Assembly: GCF_963678635.1 (NCBI RefSeq)
Contig: NC_087065.1
Coordinates: forward strand, 76,299,786-76,363,785
Origin: Symsagittifera roscoffensis
Lineage: Eukaryota > Xenacoelomorpha > Acoela > Convolutidae
Reading direction: 5' to 3'
Length of the DNA: 64,000 bases
Position 1 is the first letter of the stretch, and the number at the start of each line of letters is the position of its first letter. Under the pieces are notes generated by a model. The model had not been told where the DNA came from. It did no database searches and saw only the letters and a list, made by a program, of their open reading frames with translations. A program made the translations under genes and the position numbers. Shown here one piece after another: positions 9,449 through 23,000 of this stretch.

Positions 9449-11044
9449 CTACACGAGAGCGAAAGAGTTGTTGGGGCTGCTTGACACTGAATGTTGATTG
9501 GAGGATTTCTCAATATTGTATCTTCTACTATTTTGGGAAGCAGTGATATGCACTGGGATTGAACTCTGCTGCGAATAACTCGAAGAAATATCCGAGAAAT
9601 CCGAGTCTTCGACATCTGCGTCGGTAGGGTAGCTTGTTTCTTCGTCACAAAATCGGACTTTGTTTTTCATCGACGACTTGCGCCTATGACCCAAACTACT
9701 CAACGTGGCGTTTGAAAGCGCCGCCCTTTCATTCGGATTTCGAACTGCAGATTCGCTCACTTCGCTTGAATCGCTGCTTTGCCTTCCTCGATGTAGCGCT
9801 CCAGTAGAAGCGTAGCTCACAGGTCTGTTCTGAGCAACGAAAGTCTTGTTGGGTTTTCGCACCGCCTGCGAATGCGAAACAACTCCACTGTCAGAAGCCT
9901 GCTGGTTATTGTCAGCTTCACATTGGAACCCCGCTGGTGGACTCTGATGATAGACTCTGGACATATGCACAGGTGTGGTATCACTTTGAAAGGGTCCACT
10001 ATTAGACACTCCCTTTGTGACCCCTGGTAAAATGTCCGTCGAGGGGTCAAACACTTCGTCCACTCTATTCAAAGATCTGTTAGACGCACCCATCTGACCT
10101 TTGGGTTTAAACGTTGAGACTGCCGGCGGCTTTTCTCGTAAAGCTAGCGGAATATTTCCACTATTTAGACCGTTTGATGACTTAGAGCTCCCCGAAATGT
10201 GATCGAGACTGGCCGACGGTTTCACTCCTCGGCCTAGAGATCCCATAAAACTTACTGGGGAGGGCTGGTTCAAATCATAAGGTGGAGGCTTCAAGGGTCT
10301 CCTGGCTTGGGCTAATGAACTGTGCGATCCCAAGCTTACACTGGGAGACGGTTCCTTGTAAGACAAGAAGCCTGACGTAGGCGGACATGCACTCGAAGTA
10401 ACTGCATACGATTGCTGCTCTTGCTTATTCGCCAGTTGCAGGAGCGTTGTTGTTGCTGCAATAGGTGGCGACTCCTGGATCGAGGATCCTAGGCCTGAAT
10501 CAATTTCAAGCGGACCATGAACCCTGATTAGATGCTTCGACATTTCCTCCGAAGTTAGACTTCGATCTGAATTGGACCCATTAGGGTTTCCACCACTGCC
10601 AATGAATGCATAACTGCCATCTCCAATTGCATCTAGTGTAGTACTGCGAGGAATGTATTGCATGCCATGGGAACCCAAAGCCATCGGATTGCCTCGAGCT
10701 GCCTGTCCACTGAAGTACATTCCCAGATGACTGGAGCTGTCGATCTGGTCGCTGGGAATGACGTGGTGCGATGGAACATGCATGTTGGCTCCCGAAGTGT
10801 GTCCGAGGGTTGAATATTGCACGGATTGAGAGTCGGGGTCGATGTGTATCTGCTGGTTTGACAGTTTGTGCATTTGAGAGTGCAACGCCGCGCTCGCGCT
10901 TATAGGGGGCAATGAGTTGCGATGATTCACTACTTGAATCAGTTGCTGCTGGTTACTGGAAACACCGCCGCCCACTCCCCCACCCCCGACCATCATTCCT
11001 CCCCCTTGCGCTAGTCTTTGCTGCGATTGGTGATGTAACTGATG
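9449..11044 (-). CDS. kirre: adhesion gene exon 13: most of the cytoplasmic tail and stop
   Basis: 1596 bases, phase 0 start after TTTTAG, encoding residues 748-1278. It is low complexity: a HQLHHQSQQR start, glycine runs (GGGGVGGG), and long Ser/Asn/Pro stretches. Visible short motifs: LKPPPYDLN with PPPY, a WW-domain type ligand; several Ser-rich RRKSS/RQSSDSS patches likely to be phosphorylated; acidic DADVEDSDFSD near the end; and the C-terminus NNSFALV, which ends in a hydrophobic residue like a class II PDZ ligand but lacks S/T at -2. One exon carries nearly half of the protein. Confidence 0.88.
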   Translation of the reverse strand, partial: HQLHHQSQQRLAQGGGMMVGGGGVGGGVSSNQQQLIQVVNHRNSLPPISASAALHSQMHKLSNQQIHIDPDSQSVQYSTLGHTSGANMHVPSHHVIPSDQIDSSSHLGMYFSGQAARGNPMALGSHGMQYIPRSTTLDAIGDGSYAFIGSGGNPNGSNSDRSLTSEEMSKHLIRVHGPLEIDSGLGSSIQESPPIAATTTLLQLANKQEQQSYAVTSSACPPTSGFLSYKEPSPSVSLGSHSSLAQARRPLKPPPYDLNQPSPVSFMGSLGRGVKPSASLDHISGSSKSSNGLNSGNIPLALREKPPAVSTFKPKGQMGASNRSLNRVDEVFDPSTDILPGVTKGVSNSGPFQSDTTPVHMSRVYHQSPPAGFQCEADNNQQASDSGVVSHSQAVRKPNKTFVAQNRPVSYASTGALHRGRQSSDSSEVSESAVRNPNERAALSNATLSSLGHRRKSSMKNKVRFCDEETSYPTDADVEDSDFSDISSSYSQQSSIPVHITASQNSRRYNIEKSSNQHSVSSSPNNSFALV

Positions 11045-14000
11045 CTAAAAGACATGAAATATTGCAGGACTCACGCGTGACACATAATTCTGTAAAGTAT
11101 CGCAGCCAGTGAAATGTTTCACTTTTAGGCAAGCATTCATATCGCTTAATTTTGAAACGTTGCTTCAAAACTTACTGTTCTATACCCATTTTAACGGCAA
11201 GCATAGGATGAGAATATTTAGGTCATAATTGCACTAAACCATACTTTGTATCAGAGAAAAGCACGCTTTGGTTCTAACGTTTCTGCGTTATGATTATGGA
11301 CTACCTTACCTTGTAGAGCTCTTCATTTAGACAATTGCGTTCATACTCTTCTTGAGACGCAAACATCCTCTGGTTGTTCGATGCAGCCGCGGCTGCTGCC
11401 AGGAAAGCTGCTGTGGACGACGGCGACATATTGTCCGATAGAGTTCCTGGGTGTCCCCCGATGTTCATTGGGACACTGCCTCTATGCTGCTGGAACTGTG
11501 TGCCATGTACGAACATGCGATCCAGCGAAGTCTGGTTCCCATTATAGGGTATTGTGTTGACACTGTTGCTGTGACTATGACAAGGGGGTGTGGTCTGGGA
11601 ACAGTCGAGGGAATTGTGAGACATCTTGAGGTGGTCCACATCCTGGTGGGTCGAATTGGGCCGCACTTCCACTTTGTAGGGCGGCGCTTTCGAAGAAGCA
11701 TCTTTGTCTTAAGCAATTAAGAAGAATTATAAAATTAGTTATAAAGTATGAAACAGCCAACAGACAGTTGGAAAAAGTCAATGAACGCCAGTAAATAGAA
11801 AAAAGTGTAGACTTTTTTTTGAAAAAATCTCAACTTTCGAGTTAACGAAAAAATATTGCGTTAACTGATAAAAATAAACACGACCTAAATGAGAGTTTGA
11901 AGTACGTTCATCGACTCTTAAGCAACTGAAATCATTACTTTACCTTCTGACAACTTACTTAGAAATATAAAAATTTAGAGGCTAAGGATCTATATCTTGG
12001 CAAGAACTGAAAAAATTATATTTGAAAAAAATGAACCCAGCAGGAATACTAATCGGATTTTTTTCGTTGACAGTAGGGAAAACATCAAAGTGAGCTAATA
12101 TACTACTGATATCAAGGAGAGCGAATAGGGAAACCTTTCAGAGTTAGGACTAAGAACCGCGAGTCCGCCCGAAAAACCACTTGAAAACAGTATAACTGAT
12201 GCGTACTATGTCCCCTGACAATTGCGATACTTTCTGGCGAAATTTGTCCCAAATATATCGTATGCGCCATTTTAAAATTAATGCTCTAAAGCATTGTTTT
12301 GATGCGATGACAAGATTCCCTGTTGTTTTGATCTCATCCTTTAAAATATTCCTTAATCGTATTAAGCTTTCTGGTCTTTGAACAGCAGTTTTAGTTATCT
12401 AAGGGCTTATCAAAGTCATTCAAACGGTCGCACCCGATACTTTTGCATAAACGCAAGCCGTTTCTTATTTCAAATACTCATTTGTGAACAATTTATAGGC
12501 GAATACAGATACTGTATGAAGGGTAGGTTGATTTCAGGTGACTGCAGTGTTTGCATAATTTGCATGGACTCATTCGAGATACAGGATAATAAAACTGATC
12601 TGGTAGCATTCTATTTTTTGTGTCTCGTTACAATACCTGTGTCTGACGTTCCGTTCATTCCACTCAGAACTACTTTGTCAATCTCTGATAAAAAAAAGAA
12701 CAGGCGTCAATACTGTTCGCGTCAAAACGCAAAAATAGGGTAAACCGATAATAACGGACATGAATACCATTGTCTGATTTGATTACTTTCCTTCTAATTT
12801 AGATGATTTTTTAATTAAAAATGCGCATGATTTTTTAATTTAAAAAATAGCTAGTGTCATGGCTCTCAGTCATGCGATCAGATGTTCGAAGCCCAACTTT
12901 GATCAGTTGCTAGAGGGGGCGTGACAGTTTTACAAAAAATGCAGAGCTACGCAAGATGTTATATCAGGATCAAGTAAACACTTCCATAAACCCCTCCCCC
13001 AAGACCCAAGAAAAGATCTGCCTTCCTACTAATTAATTTGTATTGAAACTTCTTAGCGCTAAATTAATACACTGCCTACTAATTGACTAAAAACTTCAAC
13101 TCAGAACTAAATCATCCCAGCCACTAAACCTACTAGTGAGACGGATGTTGACTTTATCCCACTATCTGGCTGGCGCTCTCTTTGGCCATTGATCTTTGCT
13201 ACCGTATGGCGGGTGATAGTCGCTTATGGTTGCGGTGTACGGCAACTACTCACTTCTGGCTCTGTAACAGAGACATGTGACGCAGAATGTGAGAAGGGAG
13301 ACTAGAACGAGAGAGACAGCTCCAATGGATACAATCATCACCAGCTGAGACGACAGAAAACCCTCTTCCCCGTCTGAAAACAAAAATAAATCAAGTCAAT
13401 AAAGTTAATATTCTCGAAAAAAAATTACCAACATATCTCATTCTTTACTACAGGGGGATAATCGAGGCAGAATGACCGAAATACAGAAATTTATATTAGC
13501 CAATCAAAAATAAGTATTCAACAACTCTGATGCCAAAGCATGATATTTCATGAGTTTTCTGTTATTCGCAGGAAATTTTCTACTATTCGATGATTCTGTC
13601 ATGAAATATCCCCCTTTATCAGTACTACCAATTCAGCGTTATAGACTAAATTAATAAAATCAATCGGTAAATTGGAAGGGAAAAGGTAGGAAACTACATC
13701 AATTGCTATATTCAAAACATATTTTGATTCAGATACTAGATCATCGGGTTTTACATCATCGCACTTCAGCAAAAAACTTGCATGTATTTCAATTATCTCA
13801 CCCTAAGGAATATGAGGGAAAAAGCAGGAAAATTGTAAGGTAGTATTCTGGTTCAGATAGGTTAACCAGAATTCTGGTACAATTTGATAAATGACGGGAG
13901 CCAACATGGTATGACTCAGTGGGGTCATTTCAATTTTTAATAAGGTGCCATCAAGTAAAAATAAAACAAACCCATTTCTTCAGATGCTAAAACCATTTGC

Positions 14001-17000
14001 AGTTATTATTAGTCGACCATATTAATAGTTTTTTAAAAACTTATTACCACACTAGTAGATTTGAATCCTTTCATCATGTTTTTCGAGTAAAAACTTGCAA
14101 CACAATTTTTTCTTTTTTAAAAATCAGAGGTACGGTCAAAACTGCATTCCATATCAAGATGAGATAAGCAATGCTTGCGTAATAATCAGAATGCAATGAT
14201 ATATATAGCCAGGTTGCTGTGAAAAAAAAGTGCATCAAAAAGGTAAACTGTGCTTGCAAATGCATTTACAGAAAACACCAACTATTATATACAATTTTAT
14301 GTAGGGAGTAAAAAAAATAGACAGGAAAGGCCAACAGTCGAACAGAGATGTACTTACTCAACATAATTGCACCTAAACAACATCAGACGCTTTTACATCA
14401 CACCTTTCAGAATAACAATGTCTACCAACTGCTGGATGGGCGATAAATCAACTTGAAATCTAATTAACATTATTGCCCAATATTACAGCTCCAATTATCC
14501 GAGAATTTAGAGATACGAGTCAATAAGAGTCGAACAATAGATCAACTTGAACTTTTGAAATCACCTGAACGAGTGAACGAATTTAAATTTTTTTTCAAGT
14601 GAAAAAGCTCGGCGGATCAGTCGAGTCCATTGCTCGTCCTTTCTGAGTTTCTCCTCTATAAATGTAATTAGACAACACTTGATTGAAAACTGCTTTTATT
14701 TAACTCGAATTATTTCATTCTTTCCTCCTTTCTTTTTATAATTAATGCCAACTTGTTGGTAACTTTTTTTCGGTAATCGAGTTACAGCATCTACTCATTT
14801 CAGCACCTAAACGCCATGTCAAAAATCTAAATACCGATTCAGAACGGGTCAAAAATCTAAATACAACGATTAAATAGATCAAAAATCTAAATACCGATTC
14901 TAAACACCGATTCAGAACGATTAAATAGATCAAGGTCAAATATATTGGCAAAAATTCTTCATTAACTATAAAAACAAAACAGGCCACTAACCCTGCTCCT
15001 GCAGAAGTATGACTTTGGAGGTGATGCCTGCATCGTTGTAGGCGGTGCAGTTGTACTGTCCCAAGTCATCTGGTCCCACCTGGAAGACAGTGAGCACCAT
15101 GGAGACAAAGTGGTCATGCTCTATCCTCTCCACCGAATACCTAACAAACACAAACAAACAAGGATAGCCGGTTGCTGTGCAAGTAGCACAGAATGTTCCC
15201 ACCATATTCTTAACAAAATACAATAGTGTCTTTTTTTTTCTTCAAATTAGTGTCGTTTTTGTGCGTAGTGTGATAAACGAATCTGGCAAAAACCTAGAAC
15301 TTATGCAAAATCGAGAATCACAGTATAACAGGCAAATTGGGCATTAATTGAGTAAAACAAATGATAAAAAAATCATTTAAAAATTCACAAAAAATTTCAC
15401 GATTTTTTTTTCTTTTTTTTTGCATTTTTTTCTATTTTTAGATTTGCTGAGCTTTTTATTCCCAAAATCGCGCTAAAAAACTTTAAAAAAAACTTTAATA
15501 GAGTACAACTAAAATTTCATAGCCTATCCGTCTATAAAAAGTTTGCTAACTTGCTTAACTCGCTCGAAATTGAACTAAACCCCAAAAACTTAAACCCAGT
15601 TTCCCTCGACACAGGGACTTTTTGTCGTTTGAATCCCGACTGAAAGTGCTTAAAAATGATGTATCACTTTTACCATTCTGATGAAAATTTGTGGTAATTT
15701 CTGTTGTTTGAAAAACGAAATGACTTCTCACAAGCTTTTATCGCTCGAACTTGGACAAAAATTCAAAAAAATTACACTATTTTTCTCGATATTGGGACAA
15801 TTTTTAATGTCGTTCGAATCTCAATTGAAAGGGCTTTAATATGATATATTACTCGACCCATTCCGATGATTCGGTGACACCTGATTTTGCGCGAAAAAAA
15901 ACTAAAACACACCCGAATACAAAGTTCCTCCCCCACAAGTGTACATAGTTGGAAAAGGATAACCAAAATAACAAAATGAGTTTACCTACTCAAACGCCTA
16001 ACACATTATAATGGAATAGTAAGCTCTTCGGAAATTTGTTTATTAATGAAGAACGATGAAGAACCTAACAAATACACAAACAAACAAGGATAGAATAGGT
16101 TATGTGATATAAAACTTCATTTTATTCAATAAGTTTTTCTATTGGCAAATTTTATTCTCGAGTAAAATAGGGATCAACTGTTCCATATCTCTCCGAATGG
16201 ATTTAGGGAGGAAAATATAGATTTTTCAGGAAAAACTTTGATTATAGCCTAGATTAATACAAAATTGACAAACTTAATTGCGAAAATGGATTGGAAATAC
16301 ATTAGTTTAGGTCATTAACAGCATTAAACTGAACTCCTTTTAATACTCCTTTCCTTTAGTTCTTCAAGTTTTGACTTGCAGAGAAAAAAATATCACCCTA
16401 CCCAATTGAGAAAACTGGATCAATAGAAAAAACTTCTATTTCGCTGGGAAAAAACTTCTAAATAGAAAAAACTTCTAACTAAATTCCGTTTTCGAAATTA
16501 GAAGTCAATCACGTTTTTCGTGGCCTTTACATTTTTGCTGTTCGATAGTGGAGTTTGCCTTCCTGATAACAAAAGAAATGGAGTGAATTTAGAAAGAAAT
16601 CAAAAGTCAAACCGCCAAAAATCAAAAAATGAGGGTGAACAAATTATAACATTTTTTGCTGAAAAAAATCATCGCGACCTATATAAGAGTCTGAACTACG
16701 TTCATCGGCTGTTGAAAATGCCTTTCTCAGTGGTCAGAACAACAATAGGTTAAAACAATAGAAGAAAAGACACAGCTAAGGCTACATCTGAAGAAAGAAA
16801 AACAGAACAAGCATTAGAACTTGGCGATATGATAAAAAATGGCATTTTAAATAACAATAAATTAACAGTAATCATGTCTGTTCTATCAATCTAACAATTC
16901 CGAAGAAATCTATTAGTTATGCTACTGGGGAAAAATTGCAACGCTTTTAAAAACGCTTTCTCTAATTATTTGTTAAAATTAAGTTAAAATTGTATTAAGT

Positions 17001-20000
17001 TTCTGATGAAATTAAGTCTGGTGAAATAGACAATTCATATCAAAACTGCAAAAACAAATCAGAACAAGATAGAAATCAGTAAAAATAAATAGTCAAGTGT
17101 TGCAGCCAGTTGAAAAAGAATTGACAAATACTTGAGCAGAGCGGATCTAGCATTTTATCAACGGAGAACAAGTGATTAAGGAAAAAAATATTCCCGAATT
17201 TTTTCATCTTTTTGTAGGTCTACTGGACATTTTCCACTCTCTTCTGAAAGACCCCATTAAGGCAAAGTTTTGCAAAATTCAGATAGTTATGTAGTGTTTG
17301 TAGAAGTTTTGACACAAAAGTAAAGGTGTCGAAAAAAAACAGTGTTATTTGGCTAAAATTGCAGTAACAACAAAATTATCTTTAGAGATATTTTAGGGTC
17401 GGTCGGCCAAAAAATGATGTCGTAAAAACACCCTTAGGTACTGTCCGAAATACCAGTTCTTAAATCTTTGACGGAACATTTTATTCATGGCTTCATTGTG
17501 TTCCTTCCCCAAGCATTTTTTTATTTTGTGTAGAATTTTGCACATCAAAATTGTTAGTCTTCATAATTGCAAGCAAAATTTCATACCATTATTGTGGATC
17601 TGCCTGAAAACAACCACACATGACCTCAAAACATCGAAACCGCTGTGATGAAAGGTTCGGTCAATTGTCTCTAGCTTATACAACCATTATCTCTTTTTGA
17701 TTTCCACGTGCCATCAAATAAATCACCATCAACAAAATTTCATACCATTATTGTGGATCTGCCTGAAAACAACCACACATGACCTCAAAACATCGAAACC
17801 GCTGTGATGAAAGGTTCGGTCAATTGTCTCTAGCTTATACAACCATTATCTCTTTTTGATTTCCACGTGCCATCAAATAAATCACCATCAACAAAATTTC
17901 ATCTGAAATCAGAGGAGACAAATTTTGTTGGACAGCAATCAATACATTTAATGGTCACATAAATGGAGGCAAAACATGAAAAAGCGAGGAGAACCATTAT
18001 GATACGGTACAGCTGAAACTCAAAATAGTTCTGCATGAAGAAACAAACATGCCAATTCTATTCTATTCATGATTGCCTTTCGTTCAATAAAAAAACATGG
18101 AGCATCTATTATGTTGAATCATAAAAAGAGGCTAAACAAAAAAATTTCAAGGAGCCAAACGTTTTTCAGCTCCGCGTTTACTTTATTTGAAAACGGAAAT
18201 TATTTCTTTGCAAATATAAACACGTCTGCAGAAACGGAAAAACTTGTTTAGTTTTGAGAGCCGACGTCTCCAAAGAAATGAATTTAGGATCGATCGCTGG
18301 AAACACCAGCTGCATATTAAGTCTACTCCATTTAGAAATATCAAAGGAAAACTGCGTGACATCGAACTATTCAAGTCAACGAGGCACCTAAAAACTCAAT
18401 CCAGACAATGCCGCAATTTGAAATTGCAAAATATTGCTTATTTTTACGATTGGAAAAAAAACTAATTCTCCTTTCGTTTCGCTCTTCTCTTCTCGCGCAC
18501 TAACCTGTTGTAAACTTATTTGAAAACCAAAAATACACAGGCTCAATTTTTCACGACACTTGAATTTTTTTAAAATATCTTTTAAAACATAAATCCCGAC
18601 TGAAAGAGCTTTAATACCACGCTTGATGCCCTACGAGCGTTTTTTTGCGGCTCCTGAAGCCACGTGAAATAATTCCTTACGACAAAGTCCCTTCCCGTTT
18701 CGTAAAATGCTGGGAACATTAATTCAAAAACACTTTTGATTAAGTTATATTGCCCACGCTTTCGCGATCTAATAATAGTTTGTTCGATCCAAGTTGACTA
18801 TGACTATATAACGGATCCGTATAATTTTTTGCCCAATTTTAACCCACTGTTGTTCCGGTTACAAGAAGGGAAAGAACTATAACTATGGCTTAGGATAGAT
18901 TTTTTCCGCCCACTTTTGAGTACCTCGAAAAAACCCGTTCAAGCACCAAAAAGTTCGAAAAAGTAGGCTGTGTGTCAAGAAAAACTGATCTGAACACTAG
19001 CAGGTTTTCAGAATAAATTAGACAACTTGATAAGATGCTGACCTCTAATTTTCATCCAGTTTTAACGTCATTTTAGCTATTTTAACTCCTCGTTTTTGCA
19101 CTTTTTCACGTAAATCAATCACTCTAGAAAAAAAAATAAAATGAAAATTAGACAAAAAAAATATTGTTTTTTTTTCTAGTTTATCTGTAATCAGTGTGGT
19201 GCAAAAATTCAGTGCTAATTGTCTAGTCATCGACATCCGACAAGAAAATTAGACAAAAACGGATCAGCCATAGCAATTCCCCCCCCCCCCCCCGTCTCCT
19301 ATCGATTTAGGGGGGATAAAATATTGATTTTTCAAAAATCAACTTGGAAAGCAAACTAAATTGATATAATTAACCAAAAAATAATAATTTAAAAAGAACT
19401 GTGAGGGGGAGATTGTACGGTTGATCCCAAAAACATTGTTTTTTCGATTTCATCTCTAAATAGTGTCGTCGGAAGATTCAGTGCTAGCCTAGCCATCGGC
19501 ATCTCTTTCTATTATACTCACTTCTGAAAGTTTCCTTCCGGCATAGTGTGTCCCGCCCCTCCGTCGTGGCCATTGCTTCTCTTCCAAGAGACTAGTCCAG
19601 GAGTGACGACACTGGCATCCACGTCACACCTCAGCACTGCACTGTCGCCCAGTACCACTTCTACTTTCGCATCCATCAGAATCACAGGCGCACCTTAACA
19701 TTAATGCTACATAGAATCAATCTATATAGAAGGGCAATCTATATAGAAGAGGCACTTAGAATAGTGGTAAGGCGCTCACTTTGAGATCGTCAGATCGTGT
19801 AACCGATCCCCTGCCATGGCAATGATAGTGCGTAAGGACGAGCTCTCACTTGACCTCTAGCTTCAGGTCTACCACAACCTGAGCGATTACGGCTGTAATA
19901 GTGGTACCACGTGAAAGTTCTAGACGCAAAAAACGTCCTTCAGTCCCAAAAAAAGAGCTTCGCTCAACAAATTAACTCAGTCTGGAATGTGGGGAAATAA

Positions 20001-23000
20001 GAGAAACAGATTATGCTTAGACAGGCTGGATGGCCTTTCATAGATCCTCTGCGAATCGCAGAAACCAGAATTATTATTATTAATCAATTAAGTTGTTGTT
20101 GGAACAAGTTGTTGTTGAATCACTTTTGAGCTTTCAAAGAGATATAAAAATCGGAAACCTGCTAAGCTTTGTTGTAGTTGCCTCAAGGGGCAGCGCATAA
20201 AGTTTCATCATTTCGGTTAGACTTCGTTTCGAATGGTCTTCGTTTTCCTTTAAAATGGTTAGCGTGCTAGTTCAATACTTCTTCAGAGAAGGTTGATCTC
20301 TTAGTTAGGGTTGTTTTCAGTACTTCCAGTGGAAGGTTGTTGTTTGCGTCGTCTCGTCCAAGTCTCACAAGCTTCGGCTACAAGCTATTTCAGAGTTGCA
20401 TCATATTTGGATCGAAAAATAAATCAGCCAACATACAGTTGGAACTCCACGAATGCGAGAAAAAACTATCGCCGCAGGTGTTGATTAAGTATTAATGAGC
20501 ATATTAAATTTTGCATAAAGGCTAATAGCCTTCAGCACATAAAGCCGGCAAAGGTAAACAAAGGTGAAACAACAGATAGACCATTCGAAATACAACCATG
20601 AAATCAAGAAAACCAAAAAAAAAACTAGTAATTTTTATGAAACATACATTCGACAAAATTGGACAAATAATCTCTCAAATTCAAAAAAGTAGTCAATCTC
20701 TGCTTCAATTTAACAGCAGAAGCGTTTTCTGCTGAGCATAGTTTTCAATCATTGTTGCCAATTTTTCATGCAAGCAGGTGTGTATTGTAATGTAAAAAAG
20801 TTGTAGAAAAAAAACGAGTGATTCTGTTGGCCGAAACTCGAGACCCATAATCATAACAGATTTCCTTCAAGGCCTATTTGCAACGTTGCCTGAAATTTGA
20901 GTGCTCAATTTCTGCTGTTTTTTGACGAGAAGTGCAGCATCTTCTCTGACTTCGAATGTGACTTTAATTTTCGACTTTAATTAATGAAGCTTATTATTGT
21001 ATTCCTCTGAAAATTGAAAACCTAATCCACTACTGAGCAAAAAGACGACGCTGCATTCTTATTGACAATTAAAAAACATTCGTAAACAAAATTGTTAAGT
21101 TTCAGAAAAATAAATAAATCAGCTTTAAACTCCGGAAAACCAAACCCAGCTATGAACACAGAGACGATGCTGCATTTCTCATAAACAATTTAAAAAAAAA
21201 ACGAATAATATTTGCAATTTTCAAAGAAACAAAGAAATGAGTTCAAATTCCGGAACATCGAACCAACATATGAATGCAGAGACGATGCTGCCTTTCTCAT
21301 AGACAACTTGGAAAAATCAGCACTCAAAATTCCGGAAAAGACTCAAATAGGCCTTGAGAGCGAAACCTGTGGCAATTGTGGGTCTCAAAATTCAGCCAAC
21401 GGATTCATTACCACTGCCTTTTTCTCATCACTTTATTTACTACAGCAGCATAACAGGGAACATCTGGGAAAAATTGAATAGATATAGCTCTAGCCGTTAT
21501 ATTAAAAGAAGTCCAATAATAAAAAAAAAACCTTGAATAATAAAAAAAAATCATTTTGTATCTATTTCACTTTAATTAATGAAGAGCGTATCCTTATCCC
21601 CAGCTGGAAAATCATTCAAAATCGAGTTTAAAATCAAACGTAGTCAAAAATCTGAAAAACGAAAAATGAGCCTGAGTAAAGTCAAAACCATAATGAACAG
21701 AGTAAACAGAAAAAAAAACTGGCTTATTTTTGAAAAACTTCATCTTTCGAATTTCTAAGTATAAATATATAGTCTCAACTCTCTTTATTAGTCTCAAAAA
21801 CTAAGGGCATTCATAAATACGTTAATATTTATGAATGAACATCTGTATTTATTAGAATTTTAACCAGAAAAAAAAACACTTAAAAAACACCAAGACCTAT
21901 ATAAGAGTCTTTACTAAATTCATCGACTCTTAAAAATTCCGACTGCACTTTAGGATAATTTTGGTGGATTTTCAGAAAAAAAACAACAAAAAAATAAATT
22001 GAAAGTCTGAAATTTTGTCTTCATTATGTTGGCAAATCTTCCCACTCACTCAAAGTTTTTCTTCTTAGAACTCTTTGAAAATCAAAAAGAATTTATGATT
22101 AGAACTTTTTTGATAAAACTAAATTAATTTAAGAAAACTGGATCACTGGGTAAAGTTTTTATTTCGCTGGTTAATATGATAGTTAAATTCCATTTTCGAA
22201 ATTAGAAGTCAAATCAGTTTTTTGTGGCCATTAAATTTTTGCTGTTCAATAGTTGAGTTTGCCTTCCTTGTAACAAAGGAAATGGAGTGAACTTAAAAAG
22301 AAATCAAAGTCGAACGGCAAAAATCAAAAAGGAGGGTGAAAAATTTTTAAATGTTTTCCTGAAAAAATAAACACAAAAAAAATAACTAAGACCAATATAA
22401 GACTCTTCAATGCGTTCATCGACTCCTAATCATCTTACGCTTTCTCAAGGCCCTTGGCACCTCAGCTTCAGACTTCGTCTCTTCGACTTGTATCTCTAAT
22501 ATTGAATTTGATTATCAAAGCGAGACAGGAATACGGTTTTTAGTTAAAAAACATACATTAAGCGTACATTTTTCAATACAGAGATTCGGACACATTTTTC
22601 TATCAAAAGACAATTTGCCTCGTTCACATATTCATTTCAAAAACCAATTTTTTCTAGTAGTCAATTATCTTTTATCTCTCATTTGCATTCATTTCCTGTC
22701 ACGCCTCAGCATTCAAACTGTGAAGTCTATTTCCTTTCACCATAGGTGCCTTTTAGGTTGATGGATGATACTTTAAACAGCCGGAAACTATTTTCTTGAG
22801 CCTCACAGTCAGTGACCATAAAGGGCATAAGAGGAACATTGCATGCTTTTTTTTTACTCTTTAGCTCCATAGAAACAGAATCAGCCAAACGAATCAACCT
22901 TTTACTGATAGATTGACAAGCTCACTAACCAAGAAGCCTGCCTTAAACACAAAAATTCATTAACAATGTCTTAAACAATGTAAAACCGAAATGATATAAA

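Larger units (their letters stand above)
15141..19521 (-). other. intron 9 of the adhesion gene
   Basis: 4.4 kb. Holds a TTCCGACCAT-family repeat (15160-15956), a second copy of the exon 10 acceptor tract (16063-16092), a CGTTTTTCGTG-family repeat (16370-16745), an exact 159-bp tandem duplication (17574-17891), a fragment of the first family near 18540-18640, and a run of 15 C at 19279-19293. The small frames at 18069-18465 show no domain. Confidence 0.7.

Noticed and set aside
12378-12743. 121-codon plus-strand frame in intron 11
   Set aside because: No domain or homology pattern recognised, and the length is within chance for a long AT-rich intron.
19279-19293. C15 run as a functional site
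   Set aside because: A homopolymer near TTTAGGGGGG-type intron DNA is more likely slippage or a sequencing-sensitive tract.
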